DNA of 64,000 nt from a bacterium (GTDB lineage: Bacteria > Bacillota > Bacilli > Lactobacillales > Streptococcaceae). Made by a program: the position numbers and the translations under genes. The notes below the pieces were generated by a model, which made no database searches, had not been told where the DNA came from, and worked only from the letters and a program-made list of their open reading frames with translations. Location of the stretch: assembly GCA_905221095.1 (NCBI GenBank), contig CAJNBV010000002.1:124001-188000 (forward strand). Direction: 5' to 3'. Shown here piece by piece: positions 26,284 through 34,826 of the stretch; positions within the stretch are counted from its first letter, which is position 1; the number at the start of each line of letters is the position of its first letter.

Positions 26284-26640
26284 ATGTTAGAATTTATCGA
26301 ATACCCAAAATGTTCAACTTGTAAAAAAGCAAAACAAGAATTAAATCAACTCGGTGTGGACTACAAAGCTGTTCATATCGTGGAAGAAACCCCCAGCCAA
26401 GAAGTCATTTTAAATTGGCTAGAAACCTCAGGGTTCGAGTTGAAGCAATTTTTCAACACTAGTGGGATCAAATACCGTGAATTGGGGCTGAAAGATAAGG
26501 TAGGAAGTCTGTCAAACCAAGAAGCAGCTGAGTTGCTAGCAAGCGACGGAATGTTGTTAAAACGTCCAATTTTAGTAGAAAATGGAACTGTTAAGCAAAT
26601 CGGTTATCGAAAAGCTTACGAAGAATTGGGACTGAAATAG
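26284..26640 (+). CDS. ArsC/Spx-like thioredoxin-fold protein
   Basis: 118 aa from ATG 26284. Begins FIEYPKCSTCKKAKQEL: the CxxC motif (here CSTC) with following Lys is typical of the ArsC/Spx/YffB family. FNTSGIKYRELGLKDK and LKRPILVENG are also family blocks; the cis-proline LLKRPI is present. Relatives are annotated arsenate reductase, but most lack arsenic genes nearby, as here, and Spx itself has CxxC with a different C-terminus. A thiol-disulfide or regulatory role is more cautious. An in-frame GTG at 26275 is a possible alternative start. Probably the third gene of the GNAT-ogt unit. Confidence 0.8.
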   Translation: MLEFIEYPKCSTCKKAKQELNQLGVDYKAVHIVEETPSQEVILNWLETSGFELKQFFNTSGIKYRELGLKDKVGSLSNQEAAELLASDGMLLKRPILVENGTVKQIGYRKAYEELGLK

Positions 26641-26761
26641 TTTTTACTTATCTCTTTGATAGATAAAATATATAACCTCCCTGTTTAAAAGTATGATAAA
26701 CTAGTAGGTAGACAAAGTCTGTATCTAACCGTAGCAAATAATTTCATTGACGGCAGAAGTA

Positions 26762-26770
26762 TGGTAGAAT
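26762..26770 (+). promoter_or_regulatory. Extended -10 promoter of the amino acid ABC transporter
   Basis: TGG-TAGAAT with the -10 at 26765-26770. No matching -35. Confidence 0.5.
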
Positions 26771-26797
26771 GAATCATTATCAGGAGAGGATGTTTTT

Positions 26798-27598
26798 ATG
26801 AATGTTACAACGATTTTAGCATCAGATTGGTACCAAAACTTGATGCAATTGATTCCGGATGGCAAGCTGTTTAGCCTGCGTTCGGTCTTTGATGGAATTC
26901 CAAGAATTGTCCAACAACTTCCAACAACGATTATGTTGACCATTGGTGGTGCCATTTTTGGCTTGGTTTTGGCGCTTCTTTTTGCCATTGTGAAAATCAA
27001 TCGTGTCAAGATTTTATATCCCTTGCAGGCCTTCTTTGTTAGTTTCTTAAAAGGGACACCGATTTTGGTGCAACTCATGTTGACCTACTACGGGATTCCT
27101 TTGGCTTTGAAAGCCCTCAATCAGCAATGGGGTACTGGTCTCAATATCAATGCTATTCCAGCGGCTGCTTTTGCGATTGTAGCCTTTGCCTTTAATGAGG
27201 CAGCTTATGCCAGTGAAACCATTCGTGCAGCGATTCTCTCAGTTAATCCTGGTGAGATTGAGGCGGCACGCAGTTTGGGTATGACCCGAGCGCAAGTTTA
27301 CCGTCGCGTGATTATTCCAAATGCAGCAGTTGTGGCGACTCCAACCTTAATCAATTCCCTAATCGGCTTGACCAAGGGAACTTCCCTAGCCTTCAGTGCG
27401 GGTGTTGTGGAAGTATTTGCCCAAGCTCAGATTTTGGGTGGAGCTGATTACCGCTATTTTGAACGCTTCATCTCCGTTGCCCTTGTTTATTGGGTAGTCA
27501 ATATCGGAATTGAAAGCCTTGGTCGTTTTATCGAGAGAAAAATGGCTATTTCTGCACCTGATACAGTGCAAACAGATGTGAAAGGAGACCTTCGTTAA
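26798..27598 (+). CDS. Polar amino acid ABC transporter permease
   Basis: 266-aa membrane subunit of the HisM/GlnP type. About five TM segments. The EAA loop that contacts the ATPase is EIEAARSLGMTRAQVYRRVIIPNA. The N-terminal family block is IVQQLPTTIMLTIGGAIFG. The ATPase gene overlaps its stop codon by one base. No substrate-binding protein is encoded nearby, so the binding protein must come from elsewhere. Proximity to trxB and similarity to TcyB-type permeases make cystine a reasonable guess for the substrate, but this is inference only. Confidence 0.88.
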   Translation: MNVTTILASDWYQNLMQLIPDGKLFSLRSVFDGIPRIVQQLPTTIMLTIGGAIFGLVLALLFAIVKINRVKILYPLQAFFVSFLKGTPILVQLMLTYYGIPLALKALNQQWGTGLNINAIPAAAFAIVAFAFNEAAYASETIRAAILSVNPGEIEAARSLGMTRAQVYRRVIIPNAAVVATPTLINSLIGLTKGTSLAFSAGVVEVFAQAQILGGADYRYFERFISVALVYWVVNIGIESLGRFIERKMAISAPDTVQTDVKGDLR

Positions 27599-28341
27599 TG
27601 ATTAAGATTTCGAATTTAAGTAAATCATTTTCAGGACAGACTGTCTTGGATCATCTGGACTTGGATATCCAAAAAGGGGAAGTTGTAGCCTTGATTGGTT
27701 CTTCAGGAGCTGGAAAATCAACCTTCCTTCGCAGTCTCAATTATCTTGAAACACCTGATAGTGGCTCGATTAAGATTGATGATTTCTCAGTTGATTTTTC
27801 TAAAATTACTCAGGAAGAAATCCTTTCCCTACGCCGCAAGCTGTCAATGGTTTTCCAACAGTTTAATTTGTTTGAACGTCGCACAGCACTTGATAATGTG
27901 AAAGAAGGCTTGGTTGTTGTCAAGAAATTATCTGACCAAGAAGCGACTAAGATTGCCAAGGAAGAGTTGGCTAAGGTTGGGCTTTCTGACCGCGAAAACC
28001 ATTATCCTCGCCATTTATCAGGTGGACAGAAGCAACGGGTTGCCCTAGCGCGTGCTCTTGCCATGAAACCAGATGTCTTGCTCTTAGACGAGCCAACTTC
28101 AGCCCTTGACCCAGAATTGGTCGGTGAAGTAGAAAAGTCTATTGCAGATGCTGCGAAGTCCGGTCAAACCATGATTTTGGTCAGTCATGACATGTCCTTT
28201 GTAGCCCAAGTGGCTGACAAGATTCTCTTCTTAGATAAGGGGAAAATCATCGAGTCTGGAACACCAGATGAGATTATCCACAATCCTAAAGAAGAGCGGA
28301 CAAAAGAATTCTTCGCTAGTTACAAACGGACTTATATTTGA
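27598..28341 (+). CDS. Polar amino acid ABC transporter ATP-binding protein
   Basis: 247-aa ATPase partner of the permease. Walker A GSSGAGKSTF, Q-loop VFQQFNLF, signature LSGGQKQRVALARAL, Walker B VLLLDEPTSALDPE and the H-loop VSHDM are all intact. Membership of the GlnQ/TcyC group is clear from the D-loop and QFNLF motif. Coupled to the permease by the overlapping TAATG. Possible substrate cystine, as discussed for the permease. Confidence 0.92.
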   Translation: MIKISNLSKSFSGQTVLDHLDLDIQKGEVVALIGSSGAGKSTFLRSLNYLETPDSGSIKIDDFSVDFSKITQEEILSLRRKLSMVFQQFNLFERRTALDNVKEGLVVVKKLSDQEATKIAKEELAKVGLSDRENHYPRHLSGGQKQRVALARALAMKPDVLLLDEPTSALDPELVGEVEKSIADAAKSGQTMILVSHDMSFVAQVADKILFLDKGKIIESGTPDEIIHNPKEERTKEFFASYKRTYI

Positions 28342-28347
28342 TATAAT
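28319..28347 (+). promoter_or_regulatory. Possible promoter of the DUF4059 gene
   Basis: GTTACA at 28319-28324, 17-base spacer, TATAAT at 28342-28347, overlapping the end of the ATPase gene. A hairpin (28358-28369 with 28375-28386) follows it in the leader. Confidence 0.45.
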
Positions 28348-28418
28348 AGATAAAGAAAAACTCAGTTAGCTGGACTAGCTGAGTTTACTCTTTAAAAAAG
28401 ATAGAAATGAGAGAAATC

Positions 28419-28643
28419 ATGCTACTGCAACTATTTTCTTTATATTTCGAGAGTTTGATCTTGACCACTATCCTTGTTCTGATTTTTTTAGGAATTTGGA
28501 TTGGACTGAGAGCCATGTCTGGAGTTGATAAGACAGCCAAGGCTCGTCAAGCTCATCTCTATGATATGATTATGATTGGAGTCTTGGTTGTTCCAGTATT
28601 ATCCTTTGCGGTTATGAGTTTAATTCTTGTTTTTAAGGCATAA
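28419..28643 (+). CDS. Small two-TM membrane protein, DUF4059-like
   Basis: 74 aa from ATG 28419 (MLLQLFSLYF) or 78 aa from ATG 28407; neither has a strong ribosome site. Two TM segments (about 9-29 and 50-72) are linked by a basic loop, MSGVDKTAKARQAHLYD. It looks like the DUF4059 family found in streptococci, of no known function. It sits between the amino acid transporter and trxB, an arrangement that could mean a link to thiol metabolism, but nothing in the sequence proves this. Confidence 0.7.
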   Translation: MLLQLFSLYFESLILTTILVLIFLGIWIGLRAMSGVDKTAKARQAHLYDMIMIGVLVVPVLSFAVMSLILVFKA

Positions 28644-28646
28644 TCC

Positions 28647-28675
28647 TTGCTTGATTGACAAGAAAGAGTTAGAAT
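28647..28675 (+). promoter_or_regulatory. Promoter of trxB
   Basis: TTGCTT at 28647-28652, 17-base spacer, TAGAAT at 28670-28675. Confidence 0.6.
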
Positions 28676-28708
28676 AAAGATAGTTACAACAAGAAAGAAG
28701 GAATCTAT

Positions 28709-29620
28709 ATGTACGATACTATTATTATCGGTGCTGGACCTGCAGGTATGACTGCAGCCTTGTATGCTGCTCGAAGCAATCTCAAAGTAGGCTTGATTGA
28801 AGGTGGTCTGCCAGGTGGTCAGATGAATAATACCTCTGATATCGAAAATTACCCAGGATACGCTAATATTAGTGGACCTGAATTGGCTGAAAAGATGTTT
28901 GAACCGCTTGAAAATCTTGGTGTTGAGCATATTTATGGTTATGTTGAAAATGTCCAAGATCATGGTGATTTTAAGAAAGTGATTACCGATGCTCAAACAT
29001 ATGAAACACGTACAGTTATCGTAGCGACTGGTTCTAAACACCGTCCTTTGGGAGTGCCAGGAGAAGAAGAACTGAATAGTCGAGGTGTTTCTTACTGTGC
29101 AGTTTGTGATGGTGCTTTCTTCCGTGACCAAGATTTGTTGGTAGTCGGTGGTGGAGATTCAGCGGTTGAAGAAGCCCTCTTCTTGACTCGCTTTGCTAAA
29201 ACTGTTACAATTGTTCATCGTCGTGACCAACTTCGTGCCCAAAAGGTTTTGCAAGACCGTGCTTTCGCTAATGAGAAAGTCAGCTTTATCTGGGATTCTG
29301 TAGTTAAGGAAATCAAGGGTGAAAACCGAGTAGAATCTGTCGTATTTGAAAATGTGAAAACAGGTCAAGTGACAGAGCAAGCCTTCGGTGGTGTCTTTAT
29401 CTATGTTGGATTAGACCCTGTTAGCGATTTTGTTAAAGAATTGAATATTCAAGATCAGGCTGGCTGGATTGTGACAGATAACCACATGAAAACTGCAGTT
29501 GATGGTATCTTTGCAGTTGGAGATGTTCGCTTGAAAGACCTTCGCCAAGTAACAACAGCAGTTGGAGATGGCGCTATCGCTGGTCAAGAAGCCTATAAGT
29601 TTATCACCGAACATAGTTAA
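28709..29620 (+). CDS. trxB: Thioredoxin reductase
   Basis: Reduces thioredoxin with NADPH through FAD and a redox disulfide. 303 aa. FAD site IIGAGPAGMTAALYAARS at the N-terminus, redox motif CAVCDG (CxxC), NADPH site VVGGGDSAVEEALFL, and C-terminal FAVGDVR plus AVGDGAIAG. The ribosome site is AAGAAGGAA. Its stop codon directly adjoins the end of a BOX element. Confidence 0.95.
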   Translation: MYDTIIIGAGPAGMTAALYAARSNLKVGLIEGGLPGGQMNNTSDIENYPGYANISGPELAEKMFEPLENLGVEHIYGYVENVQDHGDFKKVITDAQTYETRTVIVATGSKHRPLGVPGEEELNSRGVSYCAVCDGAFFRDQDLLVVGGGDSAVEEALFLTRFAKTVTIVHRRDQLRAQKVLQDRAFANEKVSFIWDSVVKEIKGENRVESVVFENVKTGQVTEQAFGGVFIYVGLDPVSDFVKELNIQDQAGWIVTDNHMKTAVDGIFAVGDVRLKDLRQVTTAVGDGAIAGQEAYKFITEHS

Positions 29621-29818
29621 TACACTTCGAAAATCTCTTCAAACCACGTCAGCTTCGCCTTACCGTAGGTATATGTAACTGACTTCGTCAGTTCTATCCA
29701 CAACCTCAAAACAGTGTTTTGAGCTGACTTCGTCAGTTCCATCCGCAACCTCAAAGCTGTACTTTGAGCAGCCTGCGGCTAGCTTCCTAGTTTGCTCTTT
29801 GATTTTCATTGAGTATAA
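29620..29818 (-). repeat. BOX element (A1-B2-C1), minus orientation
   Basis: On the minus strand it starts TATACTCAATGAAAATC (boxA) and ends CTTCGAAAATC-complement (boxC). The length of about 199 bases leaves room for two 45-base boxB units between. The hairpin-forming GACTTCGTC core recurs in the boxB copies. Confidence 0.92.
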
Positions 29819-29822
29819 TCAT

Positions 29823-29860
29823 AAAAAAGTTTCCAATCAGATGACTGGAAACTTTTTTTT
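29823..29860 (+). terminator. Bidirectional terminator between trxB and rlmB
   Basis: AAAAAAGTTTCCA / TGGAAACTTTTTTTT with a 10-base loop. Confidence 0.85.
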
Positions 29861-30587
29861 ATAGTCTATTTCGGAAAACTTCGTACATGAGAATGGCTGC
29901 AGCAACACTGGCATTAAGGCTTTGAACATGTCCATTCATAGGAATGGTAATCATTTCATCGACCTGTTTTTTGATGTTGTTAGAGATGCCTTTTCCTTCA
30001 TTTCCGATGATGAGGGCGATTTTTCCTTTTGTATTCCACTTATGGCAAGGAGTACCGTTCATATCCGTTCCAAAGGTCCAGAAGCCTTCATCCTTAAGTT
30101 TATCTAAGGTTTGACTGAGGTTGGTCACTCGGGCGATTGGAACGTGCTCGATAGCACCTGTGGCCGTTTTAGCAACGACAGGAGTAACTCCGACAGCACG
30201 GTGCTTGGGAATGATGACACCTGAAACATTGGTCGCATCGGCTGTTCGCAAGATGGAACCTAGATTATGGGGATCAGTTAAGCCATCTAGAATCAATAGA
30301 AGTGGATTTTCTTCTTGGCGTGTTTTGGCAAGGATGTGATCCAGCTCGCTATAGGCAAATTCAGACACTCGTAGAACAAAACCTTGGTGAACAGCACCTT
30401 CAGTCATCTCAGAGAGGGATTTTTTTGAGGTCCAAGAAATGGACACTTTCTTTTCGGTAGCCAGTTCCTTGACTTTCTCAACATTCTTACCTCGGAGATC
30501 TTCTTGGAGGTAGAGTTTGTTTCCAGTATTTGTAAGGAGGGCTTCGGTAACGGCGTGAACGCCATAGACAATATCATTTGTTTTCAT
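29859..30587 (-). CDS. rlmB: 23S rRNA 2'-O-methyltransferase (RlmB/TrmH family)
   Basis: A SPOUT-class methyltransferase that methylates a 2'-OH in rRNA with SAM. 242 aa from ATG 30587 (MKTNDIVYGVHAV). N-terminal substrate-binding domain to about residue 75, then the trefoil-knot domain: LDGLTDPHNLGSILRTADA (motif 1), ALIIGNEGKGIS (motif 2) and IPMNGHVQSLNASVAAAILMYE (motif 3). A longer reading from TTG 30620 runs through the -10 box and is rejected. The -10 lies 6 bases before the ATG and there is no ribosome site, so the mRNA is probably leaderless. Confidence 0.9.
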   Translation of the reverse strand: MKTNDIVYGVHAVTEALLTNTGNKLYLQEDLRGKNVEKVKELATEKKVSISWTSKKSLSEMTEGAVHQGFVLRVSEFAYSELDHILAKTRQEENPLLLILDGLTDPHNLGSILRTADATNVSGVIIPKHRAVGVTPVVAKTATGAIEHVPIARVTNLSQTLDKLKDEGFWTFGTDMNGTPCHKWNTKGKIALIIGNEGKGISNNIKKQVDEMITIPMNGHVQSLNASVAAAILMYEVFRNRL

Positions 30588-30593
30588 GCCTCT

Positions 30594-30620
30594 ATTATAA
30601 CACAAAACCCCGTCTTGCAA
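30594..30620 (-). promoter_or_regulatory. Promoter of rlmB, probably leaderless, nested in the def terminator
   Basis: Minus strand: TTGCAA (30620-30615), extended -10 TGT-TATAAT (30599-30594), then six bases and ATG 30587. The -35 region sits in the loop of the hairpin that ends def. Confidence 0.65.
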
Positions 30621-30627
30621 CGGGATT
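30604..30627 (-). terminator. Terminator-like hairpin after def
   Basis: Minus strand AATCCCGT / ACGGGGTT around TGCAAG, followed by TTGTG. Short T tail, so it may be leaky. Confidence 0.5.
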
Positions 30628-30631
30628 TTAT

Positions 30632-31243
30632 TTATTCAAGAATCAGTAGACCATCTTTAACTGCAAATGGGTCTTTTTCATTGATACGATCGTAAAACAT
30701 GATTCCGTTAATGTGGTCAATTTCATGCTGAACAACGATGGAGTTGTAACCTTTGAGCTTGATACGGTGTTTTTCTCCATCTTTGTCAAAGTAGTCAACA
30801 GTGACGCGAGCATGGCGCACCACATAGCCAGGCACATTGCGGTCAACAGAGAGGCACCCTTCTCCTTCGCCAAGAGCAGCGTCTTGAACAGAGTGAGAGA
30901 CGATTTTTGGATTGTACATAATAGCTTGCAAGTCGTAGGCTTCCTGTGGAGTTTCACCTTCTTCAACAATATTTGGTACCAAAACAGCGATAATACGTTT
31001 TGAGATATCTAATTGAGGAGCAGCAAGTCCAACCCCACCACGGAGTCCCATCTTTTCAGCCATAACAGGATCTTGGGAATGTTTGAGGAATTGCATCATC
31101 TTTTCACCAAGGATAATTTCCTGGTCAGACAAGGGGAAAGTGACTTCCTCAGCAACTGCGCGAAGAGTCGGATTCCCCTCGCGAATAATATCTTTCATAT
31201 CAATTAAGTGAGCAGCTTTTGTAATACGTTCTATAGCAGACAT
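30632..31243 (-). CDS. def: Peptide deformylase
   Basis: Removes the formyl group from the initiator methionine of new proteins. 203 aa. All three motifs are present: [14 protein letters not shown] and QHEIDH (metal-binding Cys and two His). It is the type II (Gram-positive) enzyme, with the extra loop before motif 2. ATG 31243 is preceded by AAAGGAGAG; an upstream in-frame ATG at 31258 lies before the ribosome site. rlmB follows on the same strand with its own promoter. Confidence 0.95.
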   Translation of the reverse strand: MSAIERITKAAHLIDMKDIIREGNPTLRAVAEEVTFPLSDQEIILGEKMMQFLKHSQDPVMAEKMGLRGGVGLAAPQLDISKRIIAVLVPNIVEEGETPQEAYDLQAIMYNPKIVSHSVQDAALGEGEGCLSVDRNVPGYVVRHARVTVDYFDKDGEKHRIKLKGYNSIVVQHEIDHINGIMFYDRINEKDPFAVKDGLLILE

Positions 31244-31344
31244 TTTCTCTCCTTTCATTACCTCTACATGATATCACAAAATGACAAGGATTGAAAGTAT
31301 TACAGCCTTTAGGATTTATAGAAAATAGATAGGAAGTTCAATTC

Positions 31345-31540
31345 ATACTCAATGAAAATCAAAGAGCAAACTAAGAAGCTAGCCGTAGGTTGCTCAAAGC
31401 ACTGCTTTGAGGTTGTAGATAGAACTGACGAAGTCAGCTCAAAACACTGTTTTGAGGTTGTGGATAGAACTGACGAAGTCAGTTACATATACACGGTAAG
31501 GCGACGCTGACGTGGTTTAAATTTGATTTTCGAAGAGTAT
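31345..31540 (+). repeat. BOX element (A1-B2-C1), plus orientation
   Basis: ATACTCAATGAAAATC at the left end and TTTTCGAAGAGTAT at the right, with two boxB units that each hold GAACTGACGAAGTCAG. It lies between divergent def and the CapA-like gene; apart from it and the promoters, nothing else is visible in 31244-31614. Confidence 0.92.
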
Positions 31541-31565
31541 CAATTGTGAAAGAATTACTTATCTG

Positions 31566-31574
31566 TGATATAAT
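31566..31574 (+). promoter_or_regulatory. Promoter -10 of the CapA-like operon
   Basis: TGA-TATAAT (extended -10, about 31569-31574) just downstream of the BOX element and before the AGGGAG ribosome site. Confidence 0.6.
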
Positions 31575-31614
31575 AAAAAGAAAAGGCTTGCATAAGAAAG
31601 TAGGGAGAATGAAG

Positions 31615-32934
31615 ATGCAAAGAAGACAAGATAGAAATCAGGGTGGTTTAGCTTTTCGTTTTATGAAGGGTTTGGTAAACTTTTTTAGGAGTTATCGCAA
31701 GTGGAGCAATAAAGGCTTTGTGGCGGTACTCTTGCTAGCAGTTGCTTTATCAATGGGCTTGGTCTTGTTGTTTGAAAGCTTCCAAGGAATCCCTTTAACC
31801 AGTCAAAAAAAGGATACCATTTCTCAAGAAGGGACTAAGCAAAAGTCTCAGGAGCAGGAAGAGGAAAAAACTGCCAGAATTATGGCTCACGGGGATTTGC
31901 TCTACCACGATGGACTTTTCTTTTCAGCTAAAAAAGAAGACGGTACCTATGACTTTCATGAGAATTTTGAGTATGTGACACCTTGGCTTAAGCAAGCGGA
32001 TTTAGCTATCGGTGATTTTGAAGGAACCATCAATAAGGATCATTATTTAGCAGGTTATCCTCTCTTTAATGCTCCTGCTGAAGTTATGGATGCCATTAAG
32101 GATGCAGGTTATCATGTTCTAGATTTGGCTCATAATCATATTTTGGATTCGCAAATTGAGGGAGTTATTTCAACGGCCGATATTATTGAGAAAGCTGGAA
32201 TCACTCCAATCGGAGTTTATACGCACGAACCACGTGATCAGGCTCCGCTGGTCATTAAGGAAGTGAATGGTATCAAGGTTGCACTATTAGCCTATTCCTA
32301 TGGTTTCAATGGCATTGAGCAGTATATTTCTCAGGAAGACTATAATCGTTATCTTTCAGATTTAAACGAAGATAAGATGAAGGCTGAAATTGAACGGGCG
32401 GAAAAGGAAGCGGATATCACCATTATCATGCCTCAAATGGGTGTTGAGTATCAATTGGAACCAACTGAAGAACAAAAAGCTCTTTATCACAAGATGATTG
32501 ATTGGGGGGCGGATATCATCTTTGGAGGGCATCCTCACGTTGTTGAACCATCTGAAACGGTTGAAAAAGATGGAGACAAGAAACTCATTATCTATTCAAT
32601 GGGGAACTTCATTTCCAATCAACGGATTGAATCTATGGGAGATGAAGAAAATGCTAAGTGGACTGAACGGGGAGTTCTCATGGACGTGACCATTAAGAAG
32701 AAGGATGGAAAAACAACTATCGGAACAGCTAAAGCTCATCCTACTTGGGTCAATCGAACACCAAAGGGAACCTTTTCACCAGAAGGCTATCCTTTATATC
32801 ATTATCAAACCTATATCTTGGAAGATTTCATAGAGGGTGGCAGTCATCGTGACCAATTAGATGAAGCGACTAAGGAACGAATTGATACAGCCTACAAAGA
32901 AATGAACGAACATGTGGGATTGAAGTGGGACTAA
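31615..32934 (+). CDS. CapA-family metallophosphatase, membrane-anchored
   Basis: 439 aa. One N-terminal TM (about 34-54) then an extracellular domain of the bacterial capsule PGA_cap/CapA family, which has a calcineurin-like metallophosphatase fold. Metal motifs: MAHGDLLYHDG, IGDFEGTIN, DLAHNHILD and FGGHPHVVEP. Relatives (CapA, YwtB, PgsA) help make poly-gamma-glutamate, but no capB/capC partners are present, so that product is unlikely here; a cell-envelope phosphoesterase is a fair guess. I chose ATG 31615, 7 bases after AGGGAG. Earlier in-frame starts overlap the promoter. Followed closely by a HAD phosphatase and an SGNH hydrolase. Confidence 0.85.
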   Translation: MQRRQDRNQGGLAFRFMKGLVNFFRSYRKWSNKGFVAVLLLAVALSMGLVLLFESFQGIPLTSQKKDTISQEGTKQKSQEQEEEKTARIMAHGDLLYHDGLFFSAKKEDGTYDFHENFEYVTPWLKQADLAIGDFEGTINKDHYLAGYPLFNAPAEVMDAIKDAGYHVLDLAHNHILDSQIEGVISTADIIEKAGITPIGVYTHEPRDQAPLVIKEVNGIKVALLAYSYGFNGIEQYISQEDYNRYLSDLNEDKMKAEIERAEKEADITIIMPQMGVEYQLEPTEEQKALYHKMIDWGADIIFGGHPHVVEPSETVEKDGDKKLIIYSMGNFISNQRIESMGDEENAKWTERGVLMDVTIKKKDGKTTIGTAKAHPTWVNRTPKGTFSPEGYPLYHYQTYILEDFIEGGSHRDQLDEATKERIDTAYKEMNEHVGLKWD

Positions 32935-32955
32935 CTTGAATCCAGAGGAAAGTAA

Positions 32956-33783
32956 ATGACGATTAAGGTAATTGCGACAGATATGGATGGGACCTTGCTG
33001 GATGCTAGAGGCCAGCTTGATCTTCCACGTTTGGAAAAGATTTTAGACCAGTTAGATCAAAAGGGTATTCGATTTGTCATCGCAACGGGCAATGAAATTC
33101 ACCGCATGAGGCAACTACTGGGGCACTTGGTGGATCGAGTGGTTCTGGTTGTTGCCAACGGTGCACGTATTTTTGATAATAATGAATTGATTCAAGCTCA
33201 GACTTGGGATGATGCCATTGTCGACAAGGCTTTGGCTCATTTCAAGGGTCGAGCGTGTCAGGATCAGTTTGTTGTGACGGCTATGAAGGGTGGTTTCGTC
33301 AAAGAAGGTACGATTTTTACAGACCTTGAAAGTTTTATGACTCCAGAAATGATTGAAAAATTCTACCAACGGATGCAATTTGTGGACGAATTAACCTCTG
33401 ACCTCTTTGGTGGTGTGCTCAAGATGAGTATGGTTGTTGGTGAGGAACGTTTGAGTTCGGTCTTGGAAGAAATCAATGACCTCTTTGATGGCCATGTTCG
33501 TGCTGTATCGAGTGGCTATGGTTGCATTGATATCCTTCAAGCTGGAATTCATAAAGCATGGGGCTTGGAAGAATTACTCAAGCGCTGGGACTTGAATCCC
33601 CAACAAATCATGGCTTTTGGTGACAGTGAAAATGATGTTGAAATGCTTGAAATGGCTGGAATTGCCTATGCGATGGAAAATGCTGATGATAAAGCCAAAG
33701 CTGTGGCTACTGCTCTAGCGCCAGCCAACAGCCAAGGAGGAGTTTACCAAGTCTTGGAAAACTGGTTAGAAAAAGGAGAATGA
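32956..33783 (+). CDS. Cof-type HAD-superfamily phosphatase
   Basis: 275 aa, cytoplasmic. HAD motif I ATDMDGTLLD near residue 6 with the nucleophile Asp, motif II ATGNE, and motif IV FGDSENDVEMLEMAG. Large C2-type cap in the middle (about 85-190), which places it in the Cof/YbiV group acting on sugar phosphates or cofactors. The substrate is unknown. AGAGGAAAG precedes the ATG. Second gene of a three-gene unit; its stop overlaps the ribosome region of the next gene. Confidence 0.9.
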   Translation: MTIKVIATDMDGTLLDARGQLDLPRLEKILDQLDQKGIRFVIATGNEIHRMRQLLGHLVDRVVLVVANGARIFDNNELIQAQTWDDAIVDKALAHFKGRACQDQFVVTAMKGGFVKEGTIFTDLESFMTPEMIEKFYQRMQFVDELTSDLFGGVLKMSMVVGEERLSSVLEEINDLFDGHVRAVSSGYGCIDILQAGIHKAWGLEELLKRWDLNPQQIMAFGDSENDVEMLEMAGIAYAMENADDKAKAVATALAPANSQGGVYQVLENWLEKGE

Positions 33784-33784
33784 A

Positions 33785-34420
33785 GTGGCGGTACAGTTAT
33801 TAGAAAATTGGCTCCTAAAGGAACAGGGCAAAATCCAAACCAAGTATCGTCACTTAAATCAAGTTTCAGTTGTAGAGCCTGATATCCTTTTCATTGGGGA
33901 TTCCATTGTTGAGTATTACCCTCTGCAGGAGTTGTTTGGGACTTCAAAGACAATTGTCAATCGAGGCATTCGAGGTTATCAGACAGGGCTGTTGCTAGAG
34001 AACCTAGATGCGCATCTTTACGGTGGGGCGGTAGATAAAATTGTCCTTTTAATTGGGACGAACGATATCGGAAAAGATGTTCCTTTGAATGAGGCTCTCA
34101 ATAATCTCGAAGCGATCATTCAATCCATTGCTCGCGATTATCCACTGACAGAGATTAAATTGCTTTCCATTTTGCCAGTTAATGAAGGCGAGGAGTACAA
34201 GCAGACAGTCTATATCCGCACGAATAAAAAAATTCAGAACTGGAATCAAGCCTATCAAGAGCTTGCTTCTGCCTATATGCAGGTGGAATTTGTGCCAGTT
34301 TCTGATAGTTTGACAGACCAAGAAGGCCAACTAAAAAAAGACTACACTACTGATGGATTGCACCTCAATGTTGCTGGTTATCAGGTTTTATCAAAAGCCC
34401 TGAAAGACTATCTTTTTTAG
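33785..34420 (+). CDS. SGNH/GDSL-family hydrolase
   Basis: 211 aa, no signal peptide. Block I FIGDSIVEYY holds the nucleophile Ser, block III LIGTNDIGKD the oxyanion Asn, and block V DGLHLNVAGY the Asp-His pair. Similar streptococcal proteins are labelled platelet-activating-factor acetylhydrolase-like, but an ester-bond hydrolase of unknown target is all that can be said. The start is GTG 33785, one base after the preceding stop codon, with AAAAGGAG 6 bases upstream. Confidence 0.88.
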   Translation: MAVQLLENWLLKEQGKIQTKYRHLNQVSVVEPDILFIGDSIVEYYPLQELFGTSKTIVNRGIRGYQTGLLLENLDAHLYGGAVDKIVLLIGTNDIGKDVPLNEALNNLEAIIQSIARDYPLTEIKLLSILPVNEGEEYKQTVYIRTNKKIQNWNQAYQELASAYMQVEFVPVSDSLTDQEGQLKKDYTTDGLHLNVAGYQVLSKALKDYLF

Positions 34421-34436
34421 TTAGTTGATTTCCCTT

Positions 34437-34465
34437 TTGCATTTTTGAGTTAGATAAGGTATAAT
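34437..34465 (+). promoter_or_regulatory. Promoter of ssrA
   Basis: TTGCAT at 34437-34442, 17-base spacer, TATAAT at 34460-34465. Transcription would start about 10 bases before the mature 5' end. Confidence 0.8.
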
Positions 34466-34481
34466 GGTTTTATTGTCTTTT

Positions 34482-34826
34482 GGGGTCGTTACGGATTCGA
34501 CAGGCATTATGAGGCATATTTTGCGACTCGTGTGGCGACGTAAACGCTCAGTTAAATATAACTGCAAAAAATAACACTTCTTACGCTCTAGCTGCCTAAA
34601 AACCAGCAGGCGTGACCCGATTTGGATTGCTCGTGTTCAATGACAGGTCTTATTATTAGCGAGATACGATCAAGTCTTGTCTAGCGGCTTGATAAGAGAT
34701 TGATAGACTCGCAGTTTCTAGGCTTGAGTTATGTGTCGAGGGATTGTTAAACTAATACATAACCTATGGTTGTAGACAAATATGTTGGCAGGTGTTTGGA
34801 CGTGGGTTCGACTCCCACCGGCTCCA
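34482..34826 (+). ncRNA. ssrA: tmRNA (transfer-messenger RNA)
   Basis: Rescues stalled ribosomes and tags the incomplete protein for degradation. The 5' end GGGGTCG pairs with CGGCTCC at the 3' end to form the alanine-tRNA-like acceptor stem; GATTCGACAGG and the T-arm GTGGGTTCGACTCCCAC are diagnostic. The resume codon GCA at 34564 opens the tag frame AKNNTSYALAA ending at TAA 34597-34599, the known streptococcal tag. CCA is not encoded. About 345 nt long. Confidence 0.97.
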
